This document shows, one piece after another, positions 42,851 through 51,461 of a stretch of DNA of 64,000 nucleotides; the stretch's first letter is position 1; each line of letters begins with the position of its first letter. This stretch comes from Bryobacterales bacterium (GTDB taxonomy: Bacteria > Acidobacteriota > Terriglobia > Bryobacterales > Bryobacteraceae): NCBI GenBank assembly GCA_016721425.1, contig JADKID010000005.1:310001-374000 (forward strand), written 5' to 3'. A model generated the notes under the pieces. That model was not told the DNA's origin. It ran no database searches and was given only the letters and a program-made list of their open reading frames with translations. Both the position numbers and the translations under genes were made by a program.

Positions 42851-44124
42851 GCCTCTATCCCGAATCCGTCCAGTTCCTCTACGCTCTCGGCAACGAGTTC
42901 AAAACCATCAAGTTCGGCCTGGAACGCATCTCCACCGTGCTCGACGCGCTCGGCCAGCCCCAACACGGCGCGCGCGTCATCCACGTCGCCGGCACCAACG
43001 GCAAAGGTTCCACCTGCGCTTTCATCGAGCGCACCATCCGCACTGCCGGCGTCCGCACCGGCCTCTTCACCTCGCCCCACCTCGTCGAGCCCACTGAGCG
43101 CATCCGCATCGATGGCCAGCCCGTCTCACCCGATGAATTCGCCGGCGCGTTCCAGGAGGTGCATCTTGCCTCGGAACGCCTGGTGGCCGCCGGCGCCATC
43201 GACATGCACCCCACCTATTTCGAGACCGTCACCGCCATGGCGTTCCTCCTTTTCCGCGCCCGCGGCTGTCAAGCCGTGGTCCTCGAAACCGGCATGGGCG
43301 GCCGCCTGGACGCCACCAACACGGTGGATCCGGCTCTCTCCGTCATTACGCCCATTGACCTCGATCACGAGAAGTTCCTCGGCTACACCATCCCCGAAAT
43401 CGCCGCCGAAAAGGCAGGCATCCTCAAGCCCGGTTGCCCAGCCGTCATCGCCCGTCAGCACGCTGAGGCCCTTCATGTCCTCCAGGAGCGCGCCTCCGCC
43501 CTTCACGCCCCGCTCGTCAGCGCCGCCTCCTGGCGCGTCGAGCATCTCAGCCTGAACGCCACCGGCAGCCGGTTCGAGGTTCACGGCCCGGCCGGCCAGC
43601 GGCTCAATATCGATTGCCCCCTCATCGGCGCCCACCAGGTGGAGAACGCCCTCACCGCCGTCGCTGCCCTCTTCCAGCTCGGCTACACATCCACCCAGAT
43701 CGAGACCGGCATCCGCGCCACCCAATGGCCGGGCCGCCTGGAACTCATCAGCCGCTCTCCCGACATCTTCCTCGACGGCGCCCACAATCCCGCCGGCGCC
43801 CGCGCCCTCGCCGGCTACATCCGCCACTTCCACCACCAGCGCCGCGTCTGGATGGTCTTCGCCGCCATGCGGGATAAGGACCTCTCCCTGATCGGCCCCT
43901 CCCTCTTCCCCCTCGCCGCCGAGCTCATCTTCACCACACCCCAGCAGGCCCGCGCCTTTCCCGCCGAGGAAATCCGCCAACTCTCCGGCCAGGCCCGCGC
44001 CCGCGTCACCACCAGCGTCCCAGAGGCTCTCGCACTCCTACGCGACGCCGACCCCGCCGACGCTATCTTCGTCACCGGCTCCCTCTACCTGGTGGGCGAA
44101 GCCCGCGCCCTGCTCGTGGGATAA
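42847..44124 (+). CDS. folC: Bifunctional folylpolyglutamate/dihydrofolate synthase
   Basis: 425 residues. GTNGKGSTCAFIERTIR is the ATP-binding loop of Mur-ligase-type FolC; LFTSPHLVEPTERIRIDG, ALSVITPIDLDHEKFLG and FLDGAHNPAGARALAGY follow in the right order. The enzyme adds glutamates to folates in the cytoplasm. Start ATG 42847 overlaps the response-regulator stop. It and plsC look like ordinary housekeeping genes read on from the kinase operon; the proximity is not known to have functional meaning. Confidence 0.94.
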   Translation: MSLYPESVQFLYALGNEFKTIKFGLERISTVLDALGQPQHGARVIHVAGTNGKGSTCAFIERTIRTAGVRTGLFTSPHLVEPTERIRIDGQPVSPDEFAGAFQEVHLASERLVAAGAIDMHPTYFETVTAMAFLLFRARGCQAVVLETGMGGRLDATNTVDPALSVITPIDLDHEKFLGYTIPEIAAEKAGILKPGCPAVIARQHAEALHVLQERASALHAPLVSAASWRVEHLSLNATGSRFEVHGPAGQRLNIDCPLIGAHQVENALTAVAALFQLGYTSTQIETGIRATQWPGRLELISRSPDIFLDGAHNPAGARALAGYIRHFHHQRRVWMVFAAMRDKDLSLIGPSLFPLAAELIFTTPQQARAFPAEEIRQLSGQARARVTTSVPEALALLRDADPADAIFVTGSLYLVGEARALLVG

Positions 44125-44138
44125 TCTTGTTTCTGCCC

Positions 44139-44867
44139 ATGTCGACCCTGCGCTACCTCTTCGCCGTACTCGTCCGCGCTCCCCTCGTCATCCTGTTCAC
44201 CGCCGTCATGGGCACCATTAGCCTCTTCGCCGCCCCATTTGATCCCGACGGCCGCAAGCAACTCGCCATCGCCCGCGTCTGGGCTCGCATGCTCCTCCGC
44301 GCCGCTGGCGCCCGCGTCAAGGTAGTCGGCTTGGAAAAGCTCGATCCCCACGCCAGCTATGTCGTCTGCCCCACTCACATTAGCTATATGGATACGCCGG
44401 TTCTGCTCACGCACGTTCCCGTCAACTTCCGCTTCCTCGCCAAGAAGGAACTCTTCGCCATCCCGCTCCTCGGCGGTCACCTCGGACGCGCCGGCAATAT
44501 CAGCGTCCCCCTCGAAGACCCGCGCGCCGCCCTCAAGGTCCTCAGCGCCGCCGGTAAAGCCATGCAGGAAAAGGGTCTATCCATGCTCGTCTTCCCGGAA
44601 GGCGGCCGCAGCGAAGACGGCCAGCTCCAGCCATTCAAGGACGGCGCAGCCTACCTCGCCATCAAGGGCGGCGTACCGCTCGTCCCCATCGCCATCAACG
44701 GCATTGGCGACGTCCTGCCCATCCACGGCCACCAGCTCAAGCCCGGCCCCGTCACACTCCGAATCGGTGACCCCATCCCGACCGCGGGCTTGGCCCCCTC
44801 TGCCCGCACCGACCTCACCCGCCAGCTTTATGACTCCATCGTCGCGCTCCAACGCCAGGGCCTGTAA
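44139..44867 (+). CDS. plsC: 1-acyl-sn-glycerol-3-phosphate acyltransferase
   Basis: 242 residues from ATG 44139. An N-terminal membrane segment (YLFAVLVRAPLVILFTAVMG) precedes the PlsC core: the H-x4-D motif in CPTHISYMDTPV, the substrate loop FLAKKELFAIPLLG and the LVFPEGGRS motif (usually FPEGTRS). It makes phosphatidic acid from lysophosphatidic acid. It lies 14 bases after folC on the same strand. Confidence 0.9.
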   Translation: MSTLRYLFAVLVRAPLVILFTAVMGTISLFAAPFDPDGRKQLAIARVWARMLLRAAGARVKVVGLEKLDPHASYVVCPTHISYMDTPVLLTHVPVNFRFLAKKELFAIPLLGGHLGRAGNISVPLEDPRAALKVLSAAGKAMQEKGLSMLVFPEGGRSEDGQLQPFKDGAAYLAIKGGVPLVPIAINGIGDVLPIHGHQLKPGPVTLRIGDPIPTAGLAPSARTDLTRQLYDSIVALQRQGL

Positions 44868-44942
44868 GTCATAGATTAAACGCGCTAAACCTATCTTTTG
44901 AGGGTTGTACTATCGCCCCGCCCCGCCTACCCTAAAAGAGGA

Positions 44943-45125
44943 ATGAAGGCCAGGATGTCCGGAATTATGGTCCTACTGATGACGACCGGCGTCCTCAGCC
45001 TGATTCACGGCGCCTCCCGCGTCGCCTTCAGTGACTTCGCCAGCGGCGCCCCCGCACTCTGCATCGGTGTCGCCGGCACCGTTCAGGCCTACATCATGAG
45101 CCGCCGGCCCGGCTCCGACGCCTGA
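44943..45125 (+). CDS. Small two-helix membrane protein
   Basis: 60 residues from ATG 44943 behind AAGAGGA; ATG 44955, with AAGG upstream, is an alternative. Two hydrophobic segments (IMVLLMTTGVLSLIHGAS; FASGAPALCIGVAGTVQAYIM) suggest a hairpin in the membrane. No family recognised. It stands between plsC and the amidohydrolase gene with an ordinary gap on either side. Confidence 0.5.
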   Translation: MKARMSGIMVLLMTTGVLSLIHGASRVAFSDFASGAPALCIGVAGTVQAYIMSRRPGSDA

Positions 45126-45193
45126 TTCATCACTCCCGCCCCTCCTGCCTGCCAGTCTCGCCCCGATTCGTTCCGTCTATACTCAGAGGAACT

Positions 45194-46270
45194 ATGCGTT
45201 GGCTCATCGTTCTCCTGGGATCCGCTTCTCTCTGTTCCGCCCAATCCATGTCCACCGGGGAGTACACACCCAAGTCTTCCCTCGTCGTTCCGGAACACCC
45301 GCGCACCCGCGCCAAATTCGCTTTCGTGGACGTCCATAACCACCAGCGCTTCCCCATGACGCCCGATGGCTACCAGAAGCTCATCGCCGATATGGACGCC
45401 CTCAACCTCCGCGTCATGGTGAACCTGAGCGGCGGCTTTGGCGAGCGCCTCAAGGCAGCCGTCGACTCTTCCCGCGCTGCTGCCCCCGGCCGCTTCGTCG
45501 TCTTCGCGAATCTCGATTTTTCCGACATCGACAATCCCGCGTACGCCCGGCGCGCCGCCACTCAACTCGAACAGGACGTCAAGAATGGTGCCGCTGGCCT
45601 CAAGTTCTTCAAGAACTTCGGCATGGACCTCAAGGACACGCGCGGCGAGCGCATTCACATCGATGATCCCCGCTTCGACCTCGTTTTCCAGACCTGCGCC
45701 CGCCTGAAGATCCCAGTCCTCATCCACACCGCCGACCCCCACCAGTTCTGGTTGCCCGTCGATAAGTTCAACGAGCGCTGGCTGGAACTCAACGAGATGC
45801 CCGGCCGCCGGCGTGACCCCGCCAAGAACGCCTCCTGGGACACGCTTATCGCCGAGCAGCACAACCTCTTTCGCCGCCACCCCCGGACCATCTTCATCAA
45901 CGCCCACCTGGGCTGGCTCGGCGGCGACCTCGCCCGCCTCGGCAAGCTCATGGACGAGTGCCCCAACATGAACACCGAAATCGGCGCCGTGCTCGCCGAA
46001 CTGGGCCGCCAGCCCCGCGCCGCCCGAGCCTTCTTCATCAAATACCAGGACCGCATCTTCATGGGCAAAGACTCCTGGAACCCGGGCGAATACCACACCT
46101 ATTTCCGCGTTCTCGAGTCCGCCGACGAGTACTTCGACTACTATCGCAAGCGCCACGCCTTCTGGAAAATGTATGGCCTGGACCTCCCCGACGTCGTGCT
46201 CCAGAAGGTTTACTTCAAAAACGCGCTCCGCCTGATCCCCGGCATTGACTCCACCGCGTTTACCAAGTAA
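45194..46270 (+). CDS. Exported metal-dependent amidohydrolase (amidohydrolase_2 type)
   Basis: 358 residues with a signal peptide (MRWLIVLLGSASLCSA). The TIM barrel shows the H-x-H metal site in FVDVHNHQRFPM, His in VLIHTADPHQFW, INAHLGWLGG and a late Asp in FMGKDSWNP. The family holds hydrolases and decarboxylases of cyclic or aromatic substrates (ACMSD-like); substrate cannot be assigned. It is followed after nine bases by a lipoprotein gene, probably co-transcribed. Confidence 0.82.
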   Translation: MRWLIVLLGSASLCSAQSMSTGEYTPKSSLVVPEHPRTRAKFAFVDVHNHQRFPMTPDGYQKLIADMDALNLRVMVNLSGGFGERLKAAVDSSRAAAPGRFVVFANLDFSDIDNPAYARRAATQLEQDVKNGAAGLKFFKNFGMDLKDTRGERIHIDDPRFDLVFQTCARLKIPVLIHTADPHQFWLPVDKFNERWLELNEMPGRRRDPAKNASWDTLIAEQHNLFRRHPRTIFINAHLGWLGGDLARLGKLMDECPNMNTEIGAVLAELGRQPRAARAFFIKYQDRIFMGKDSWNPGEYHTYFRVLESADEYFDYYRKRHAFWKMYGLDLPDVVLQKVYFKNALRLIPGIDSTAFTK

Positions 46271-46279
46271 GGTCCAGAG

Positions 46280-46810
46280 ATGCGAATCATTTCCATCATG
46301 GCCCTGTTGGCTTGCCTCTGCGCCTGCGGTGACCCGGAACCGGCCAAGACGCTCGACGCCTCCAAGGAGTTGAGGCCCCACATGGAGAAGGTCTATGCCG
46401 CCTGGGGCACGCTGGACCTGGCCAAGGTCGCGCCCTTCTACGCGAAAGAAACCGGCCGCGCCTTCTTCGACTTCGCTCCGCTGAAGTTCGCCAGCTGGGC
46501 CGATTACGCCACCGGATTCAAGGCTGTCAGCTCCGACTGGAAATCCATCAAGATCGAAATCAGCCCGGACTTCCAGGCCCACAGCAACGGTCCCATCGCC
46601 TGGGTGACCTTTACCGCCAACGTCATCACTGAGATGAAGGACGGCAAAACGGAGAGCATGAAGGGCCGTTTCACGGAGATTCTCCAGAGGGACAAGGACT
46701 CCTGGATCATCATCCACGAGCACGCCTCCACACCCATGGTGGCTCCCGCCAAGCCCGCTCCGGAAAAGAAGAAGCCGGCCGCCGCCCGGAAGAAGTCTAG
46801 AAGGCGCTAA
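46280..46810 (+). CDS. SnoaL/DUF4440-like lipoprotein
   Basis: 176 residues. The signal region MRIISIMALLACLCACG ends in a lipobox (LCAC) for lipidation. The mature domain has a cone-shaped alpha+beta barrel pattern of the NTF2/SnoaL superfamily (MEKVYAAWGTLDLAKVAPFY, PIAWVTFTANVITEMKDG, DKDSWIIIHEHASTP), as in DUF4440 proteins. The C-terminal tail is rich in Lys, Ala, Pro and Arg and is probably disordered. It follows the amidohydrolase closely. Confidence 0.75.
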   Translation: MRIISIMALLACLCACGDPEPAKTLDASKELRPHMEKVYAAWGTLDLAKVAPFYAKETGRAFFDFAPLKFASWADYATGFKAVSSDWKSIKIEISPDFQAHSNGPIAWVTFTANVITEMKDGKTESMKGRFTEILQRDKDSWIIIHEHASTPMVAPAKPAPEKKKPAAARKKSRRR

Positions 46811-46834
46811 TCACAAAGGCCGCGGAGCCAGCCG

Positions 46835-47794
46835 TTACGGCAGAGTGTAGAACTCGTACGTGTATTTCCATTTCACCTCGTGGCCCGGCTCGGCGCTGAG
46901 CGCAATGTAGGGCTCCGGGCAGAACGTCGAGCGGATGGACCAGTAGACAAGCTTGACGATCGGTTGGTCGCCGGTGATGTGCACGCCGATACCGGCGCCG
47001 CGGTGCTCCAGGCGCAGATCGTAGTCAGATGCCGCCTTGCCGTAGCCTTCGATCTGGGTGAAGGTGCTCTGGCCGGTGGCGAGTTCCTTCAGATAGACCA
47101 GCTTGCGGCCCTGAATCTCAGCCAGACCCTTGAGATCCAGCGTGGCGCGGGGGTCGAAAGCAAAGGTGACACTCGCATCGGGCCCCGTGGGCTTGCCGTC
47201 CATCACAAAGAAGTTGTGGTTGTACTGCTGCGTCTGGAGATGCTTGGTCCCGGTGTTGCGGAGAGAGTGCTCGATGGCAAGGACCGGTTTGCCCTTTTCG
47301 AGGCGCAGGGTCTTTTTGTATATGTAGCCGTAGCCGCCGAGCTTCAAGGCCTGGGTAAATTCAACGCGATCCGCACGGCGCTTCACCGTCCACTTGCCGT
47401 GGTCCACGATGTCGTAAGTTCTGAAGGACTGATAGGGCTTGTCGTCCGGACGGCGGACGGCGCCCACTCCGATGCGGATGAAGGAGTCGCCGGGCTTGGC
47501 TTCATCAAAACCCGGTCCGGCATCGTTGGTGCGAAACTCCTCCACAGGCCCCATGATGGCGTCATGCAGCTTGGGGTCATATTGAGCGTTCCATTGCCCA
47601 AACCAGTTGTGCCCTTTGTATTGGAGGCTGGCCACCTGCCCGGACCAATCGAAGCGCGTGCCCTGGTAGTAGCCGCCTTTCGCATCGGGCGGCAGGACCT
47701 TCATTTCCACCAGACCATTGGAGATGGTGAGCTTGGGCTGATCTTCCGCGGCAAACAGGGCGGTGGCCAGGAGAAAAGCGGCGATGAGACGCAT
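46835..47794 (-). CDS. Exported aldose-epimerase-like (galactose mutarotase superfamily) protein
   Basis: 319 residues with a signal peptide (MRLIAAFLLATALFAAEDQ). The mature part looks like a beta-supersandwich of the mutarotase fold (YYQGTRFDWSGQVASLQYKG, QQYNHNFFVMDGKPTGPD, LRLEHRGAGIGVHITG). The typical catalytic His/Glu pair of GalM was not located with certainty, so it may act on a different sugar or only bind one. Divergent and separate from its neighbours. Confidence 0.65.
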   Translation of the reverse strand: MRLIAAFLLATALFAAEDQPKLTISNGLVEMKVLPPDAKGGYYQGTRFDWSGQVASLQYKGHNWFGQWNAQYDPKLHDAIMGPVEEFRTNDAGPGFDEAKPGDSFIRIGVGAVRRPDDKPYQSFRTYDIVDHGKWTVKRRADRVEFTQALKLGGYGYIYKKTLRLEKGKPVLAIEHSLRNTGTKHLQTQQYNHNFFVMDGKPTGPDASVTFAFDPRATLDLKGLAEIQGRKLVYLKELATGQSTFTQIEGYGKAASDYDLRLEHRGAGIGVHITGDQPIVKLVYWSIRSTFCPEPYIALSAEPGHEVKWKYTYEFYTLP

Positions 47795-47830
47795 GGGGGA
47801 ACGTTATCAGATTGCGGGCGGGCGCGGGGC

Positions 47831-48886
47831 TCAGTCCTTGCGCCACTCCTTCCAATCGGTCTGGAGCGCTTTGACCATGGCAGCGGCGGAACGGCCGAGC
47901 CAGTTCTGCTTGCGCTTCTCCAGATCGGCAAGGAGGAGCTTGGGCTTCGAGGTGCCGAGGTGGATATTGGCGGTCTCCCAGCCCATGTAGAAAAGGAGCC
48001 GCTCCCCGTCGCCCTCCCTGGGCATATCGCTCAGCTCGATACGCGAGCAATCCGGCGCCAGGCGGCGGGTGATCCACTGCCCGCGCAGGCGGACGAAAGG
48101 ATCAGGGCAACGGACGGCGCGGTCCAGCAGTTTCTGATACAGGGCGCCCGCGGGATTCTTGCGGTTCTGGGCCCAGGCACAAGCGGACGGAGCGAGGGCC
48201 TTGGCCTCCCGCGCCACCAGGCCCCCATTACTGTGGGCCAGTGCGGCGAAGCGCTGGCGGCCCAGGCTGCCCAGGCCGGAAACGCGGTGTACGATGCGGT
48301 ACTCGGCGCCGGGCTCTGGCAGTTGGCGAACGATGGCGGCGCGCGCAGCCTTGGGCACCTTGCCAGTCCAGGTGGGCAGCGCGTCGAGCTTGGCCCAGAA
48401 CTTACCGGGATCCTTGAGGCGGGCAACAGCCATCTGGCGGAGGTCGAGGTTGTCCTCGGCCAGGACCAGCGGGCGGCCGCCGGCGAGGAGAGCCGCGCGG
48501 TAGCCCTCCAAAATGGGGGCCACGGCCCGTTTCAACCCGACTCCACTGATCTCCGCACTGGCGGCCAGGCGGACCAGGTCGCTGGTGTAGGGAATGGGCC
48601 ACACCTCGTCAAAGTCGTTAACGCCCCAAACCAGCCGGCCTTCGGAATCGCGCCACGTGCCAAAGTTCTCCACGTGCAGATCCCCCACCGCCAGCGCGAT
48701 AGGAGCGGCCTGCAGATCCGGGCAGATCTCCGGCCAGAGCTGCGCCCAGCGGTAGTAGGTGGCGCGAAAGAAGGGAAACGGGGCGGAGCGCATCAGCTCG
48801 TGCTTCTGTTTCAGCTCGGCGGGAAGGAGCGTGAGATGGCGGGCGAGCCAAGTCTCGTAGTTTGCCGTAGTTCGCCGGAAGTTCAT
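47831..48886 (-). CDS. DUF2252 family protein (kinase-like fold)
   Basis: 351 residues. Landmarks of DUF2252: FPFFRATYYRWAQLWPE at the start, AVGDLHVENFGTWRDSEG and WGVNDFDEVWPIPYTSDLVR, the latter reminiscent of the catalytic-loop HGDLHxxN and DFD motifs of aminoglycoside-phosphotransferase-like kinases. Family function is not known. It diverges from the cNMP/DUF294 gene; the 138 bases between carry no clear promoter. Confidence 0.85.
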   Translation of the reverse strand: MNFRRTTANYETWLARHLTLLPAELKQKHELMRSAPFPFFRATYYRWAQLWPEICPDLQAAPIALAVGDLHVENFGTWRDSEGRLVWGVNDFDEVWPIPYTSDLVRLAASAEISGVGLKRAVAPILEGYRAALLAGGRPLVLAEDNLDLRQMAVARLKDPGKFWAKLDALPTWTGKVPKAARAAIVRQLPEPGAEYRIVHRVSGLGSLGRQRFAALAHSNGGLVAREAKALAPSACAWAQNRKNPAGALYQKLLDRAVRCPDPFVRLRGQWITRRLAPDCSRIELSDMPREGDGERLLFYMGWETANIHLGTSKPKLLLADLEKRKQNWLGRSAAAMVKALQTDWKEWRKD

Positions 48887-49024
48887 AGGGTTTAGTGTTG
48901 CATCCCGTACAAGGTGGTGGAGGTGTCAAACGGAATGAGTTATCCTGCCTAGACCAGTCTGCCCACGCAAGGCCGAGTACGCCAAGCAATGCCATGGCAC
49001 GTCTCCACGGCGCAGCTCGAGCCT

Positions 49025-50812
49025 ATGAAGACATCCATCATCCGACAACGCGTCGCCGACTTCCTGCAGCGGCACACACCCTTTGACGCCATCTCCGCGG
49101 ACGACTTGCTGGCGCTCGCCGGCAGCGGCAAGGTGAAGTTCCACGAAAGCGAGGAGTACCTGTACCGCCGGGGCGACGCGTCCGGGCCTTTCGTCTGGGT
49201 GATCCAGCAGGGGCGTGTAGAACTGCTCGACGAAGTAGATGGCGAGGAGCGGCTGCGCGATGTGCTCGGCGAGGGAGACGTGCTCGCGCTGGAGCGCTTC
49301 ACCGGCACCGGCGCCTGCGGGTGCGCGGCGCGAACCGCAACGGACGTGATCCTGTACGGCGTGGCCGCGGATCTGTTTTCAGAAACGGTGGCGCGCTATC
49401 CGGCAGTAGAGCGCTTCCTGGCGGCGCACAACTCGGCCTCCGGCGTGCTGGGGTTCAACCGCACCTCCTGGCTGGACGTGGCTGGACCTCCTATGGGATT
49501 CCTGCGGGCCCGCCTGGTGACGGTGCCGGAGGGAACCGCAGCGGACAAATCCGCGGCCGCACGGGCTCTGTCCCGCAACGGCGCAGCGGTCCTCGTGGAT
49601 GCCAGCGGGCGCGCCGTAGGATTGGTGGGCGGAGATGGCACACCGGTTGTCGCACCGGACTACACCACCCGCGATGCCGTCCGCGCCATGCTGCGGGCGC
49701 GCAGCGAGCAGGTTCTGGTTGCGGAGGATGGCGTGCCGCAGGGCATCCTCACCGGAACTGAACTAGCCATGTTCTGCGGTTTTGACGCGGCGGGCCTGGT
49801 GGACGCCATCCGGCAGTCGGAATCCGTCGCGGAGATCGAACCGCTGATGAAGCAGGCGGCTCGCCTGGTGGTGGAAGGCCTGGCGCAGCCGCGCGATGTG
49901 GAGGATTGCTGCCGGATCAGCGCGGAAGTGTCCGCCGCCGCCGCGGAAGCCTGCGTGCGGATGGCAGAGCGGAACGTGGTGGCGGCGGGCATCGCAAAGG
50001 CGGCGGCGCCATACTGCCTGGTGCTGTTCGGAACCTCGGCGCGAGGCGATCTGCTGGGCGCCGGGCTCCCCACCGTAGCGGCCGTCTACGACGATTCGGA
50101 TGAGGCCCTCCGCCCCGAGGATCAGCTCTTCTTCCTGGTACTCGCTGGTGAACTTGCCACGCAAATGCACGACTGCGGAGCAGAGGGTCCCGCACTGGAT
50201 TGGCCCGCCGGCGCCCAGCCCAGCATGCCGCTCTCTGAGTGGAAGCGGCTGTTCACCGAGACCATCCGGAACCCCGTCATGAACGATCTGTTTTCACGAC
50301 GCGAGTTCTTCGACATCTCGCAGTTGGCTGGCGATGAGGCGATCTTCGCCAAGCTGCGGGACTTCGTGCTGGCGGAGTTGCAGGAGGAAGGCCCGGCGGT
50401 GGCGCTGCTGGCGAATGACACCATGGGCCATGTCCCGCCGCTGACATTCTTCCGCGGCTTGGTGCTGGACATCGACGGCGCGCAGCGCGACAGTTTTGAC
50501 ATCGAGTTGGCGATGATCGGGCCCCTAACCGATGCGGCGCGCGTGTTCGCACTGGCCAGCCGCCGCCTGGCCCCGGCCAACACGCTGGAGCGCTTTGCGG
50601 CCGCCGCGCTGGAATACCCCGACGGGGCCGCGGTGATCGCCGAGGCCGCCGAGGCGTTCCGCATCGGGCTCTACTACCAGGCTCTGGCCGGAGGCTCATC
50701 CATCACGCCGGGCGACTTGGGCAAGTTTGATCAACTGCTCCTGAAGACCGCGTTCTCCGGCATCCAGCGCTTTCTCGCATACACTCTGGCCACCTTTGTG
50801 GAGGCGGGATGA
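49025..50812 (+). CDS. Cyclic-nucleotide-binding / CBS-like / DUF294 nucleotidyltransferase-like protein
   Basis: 595 residues from ATG 49025 (ATG 48989 is possible). A cNMP-binding-like domain (about 20-130: FHESEEYLYRRGDASGPF, EGDVLALERFTGTG) precedes a CBS-like pair (150-250) and a DUF294-type nucleotidyltransferase region near 335 reading FGTSARGDLLGAGLP. The family's GS-x-GR and following D-x-D are degenerate here (TVAA in place of TDQD), so enzymatic activity is doubtful. A DUF294_C region follows. Proteins of this build usually pair with a DnaQ-like exonuclease, which is exactly what follows after a four-base overlap. Confidence 0.85.
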   Translation: MKTSIIRQRVADFLQRHTPFDAISADDLLALAGSGKVKFHESEEYLYRRGDASGPFVWVIQQGRVELLDEVDGEERLRDVLGEGDVLALERFTGTGACGCAARTATDVILYGVAADLFSETVARYPAVERFLAAHNSASGVLGFNRTSWLDVAGPPMGFLRARLVTVPEGTAADKSAAARALSRNGAAVLVDASGRAVGLVGGDGTPVVAPDYTTRDAVRAMLRARSEQVLVAEDGVPQGILTGTELAMFCGFDAAGLVDAIRQSESVAEIEPLMKQAARLVVEGLAQPRDVEDCCRISAEVSAAAAEACVRMAERNVVAAGIAKAAAPYCLVLFGTSARGDLLGAGLPTVAAVYDDSDEALRPEDQLFFLVLAGELATQMHDCGAEGPALDWPAGAQPSMPLSEWKRLFTETIRNPVMNDLFSRREFFDISQLAGDEAIFAKLRDFVLAELQEEGPAVALLANDTMGHVPPLTFFRGLVLDIDGAQRDSFDIELAMIGPLTDAARVFALASRRLAPANTLERFAAAALEYPDGAAVIAEAAEAFRIGLYYQALAGGSSITPGDLGKFDQLLLKTAFSGIQRFLAYTLATFVEAG

Positions 50813-51451
50813 ACGAGCAGTACTTGGCCGCCTTTGAAAAGACATGGGACGACGCCACGCCCGCGAATCTCGTCCGATTCGTCGTGCTGGACACCGAAAC
50901 CACCGGCTTCGATCCGCGGCGCGACCGCATCATCACAATCGGCGCCCTGGCCGTGCAGGACGGCGAGATGCTGCTCGACGACGTGTACGAGGTCATGCTG
51001 CGCCTCGCCTACAACAACTCCTCCGTCACCGTTCACGGCGTCACCCGCGATGAGGCCAGCGACGGAATGGAGGAGAGCCCGGCCATCGCCGAGTTTCTCC
51101 ACTACCTGCGCGACGGCGTCATCGTGGGCCATCACATCGGCCACGACATTCAGGCGCTCAACGTAGCCTGTGACCGCCACTTCGGCCTGGAGTTGAAAAA
51201 CCGCTGGCTCGACACAATGGATCTGACGCTCCACCTGAACGACGATGGGGCGTTCGCCGGGCCGCCCGATGACCGGCGGCTTTTCCCTGGACGGGCTGTG
51301 CGAGATGTTCGGAGTCACCACCCATGACCGCCACACCGCCGGCGGCGATGCGTTCCTCACGGCCCAGGTATTTCTCCGCCTGCTTCGCGCGGCCAAATCC
51401 GCCGGCCGCACAACCCTCGGCTCGTTGTGCGTACCGTATCAGGCGGGTTGA
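50809..51451 (+). pseudogene. DnaQ-type 3'-5' exonuclease, split by a single-base frameshift near 51280
   Basis: The first frame (50809-51327) gives FVVLDTETTGFDPRRDRII (Asp and Glu of the DEDDh motifs), HHIGHDIQALNVACD and LDTMDLTLHLNDDG, then ends in RAVRDVRSHHP. The next frame supplies the rest (FSLDGLCEMFGVTTHDRHTA and GGDAFLTAQVFLRLLRAAKS), including the catalytic H-x4-D. Removing one base in the CTTTT at 51280-51284 restores one protein of about 213 residues. Either a sequencing indel or a real inactivation; as written, the product lacks its last catalytic residues. It overlaps the DUF294 gene by four bases, a pairing seen in many bacteria. Confidence 0.75.
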
Positions 51452-51461
51452 GCTCTCGAGA

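Noticed and set aside
45089..46723. 544-residue minus-strand open frame
   Set aside because: Antisense to the amidohydrolase and lipoprotein genes, with no recognisable domain.
46880..48895. 671-residue + strand open frame across two genes
   Set aside because: It runs antisense through the mutarotase-like and DUF2252 genes, which both have clear homology-type motifs; it is a shadow frame of GC-rich DNA.
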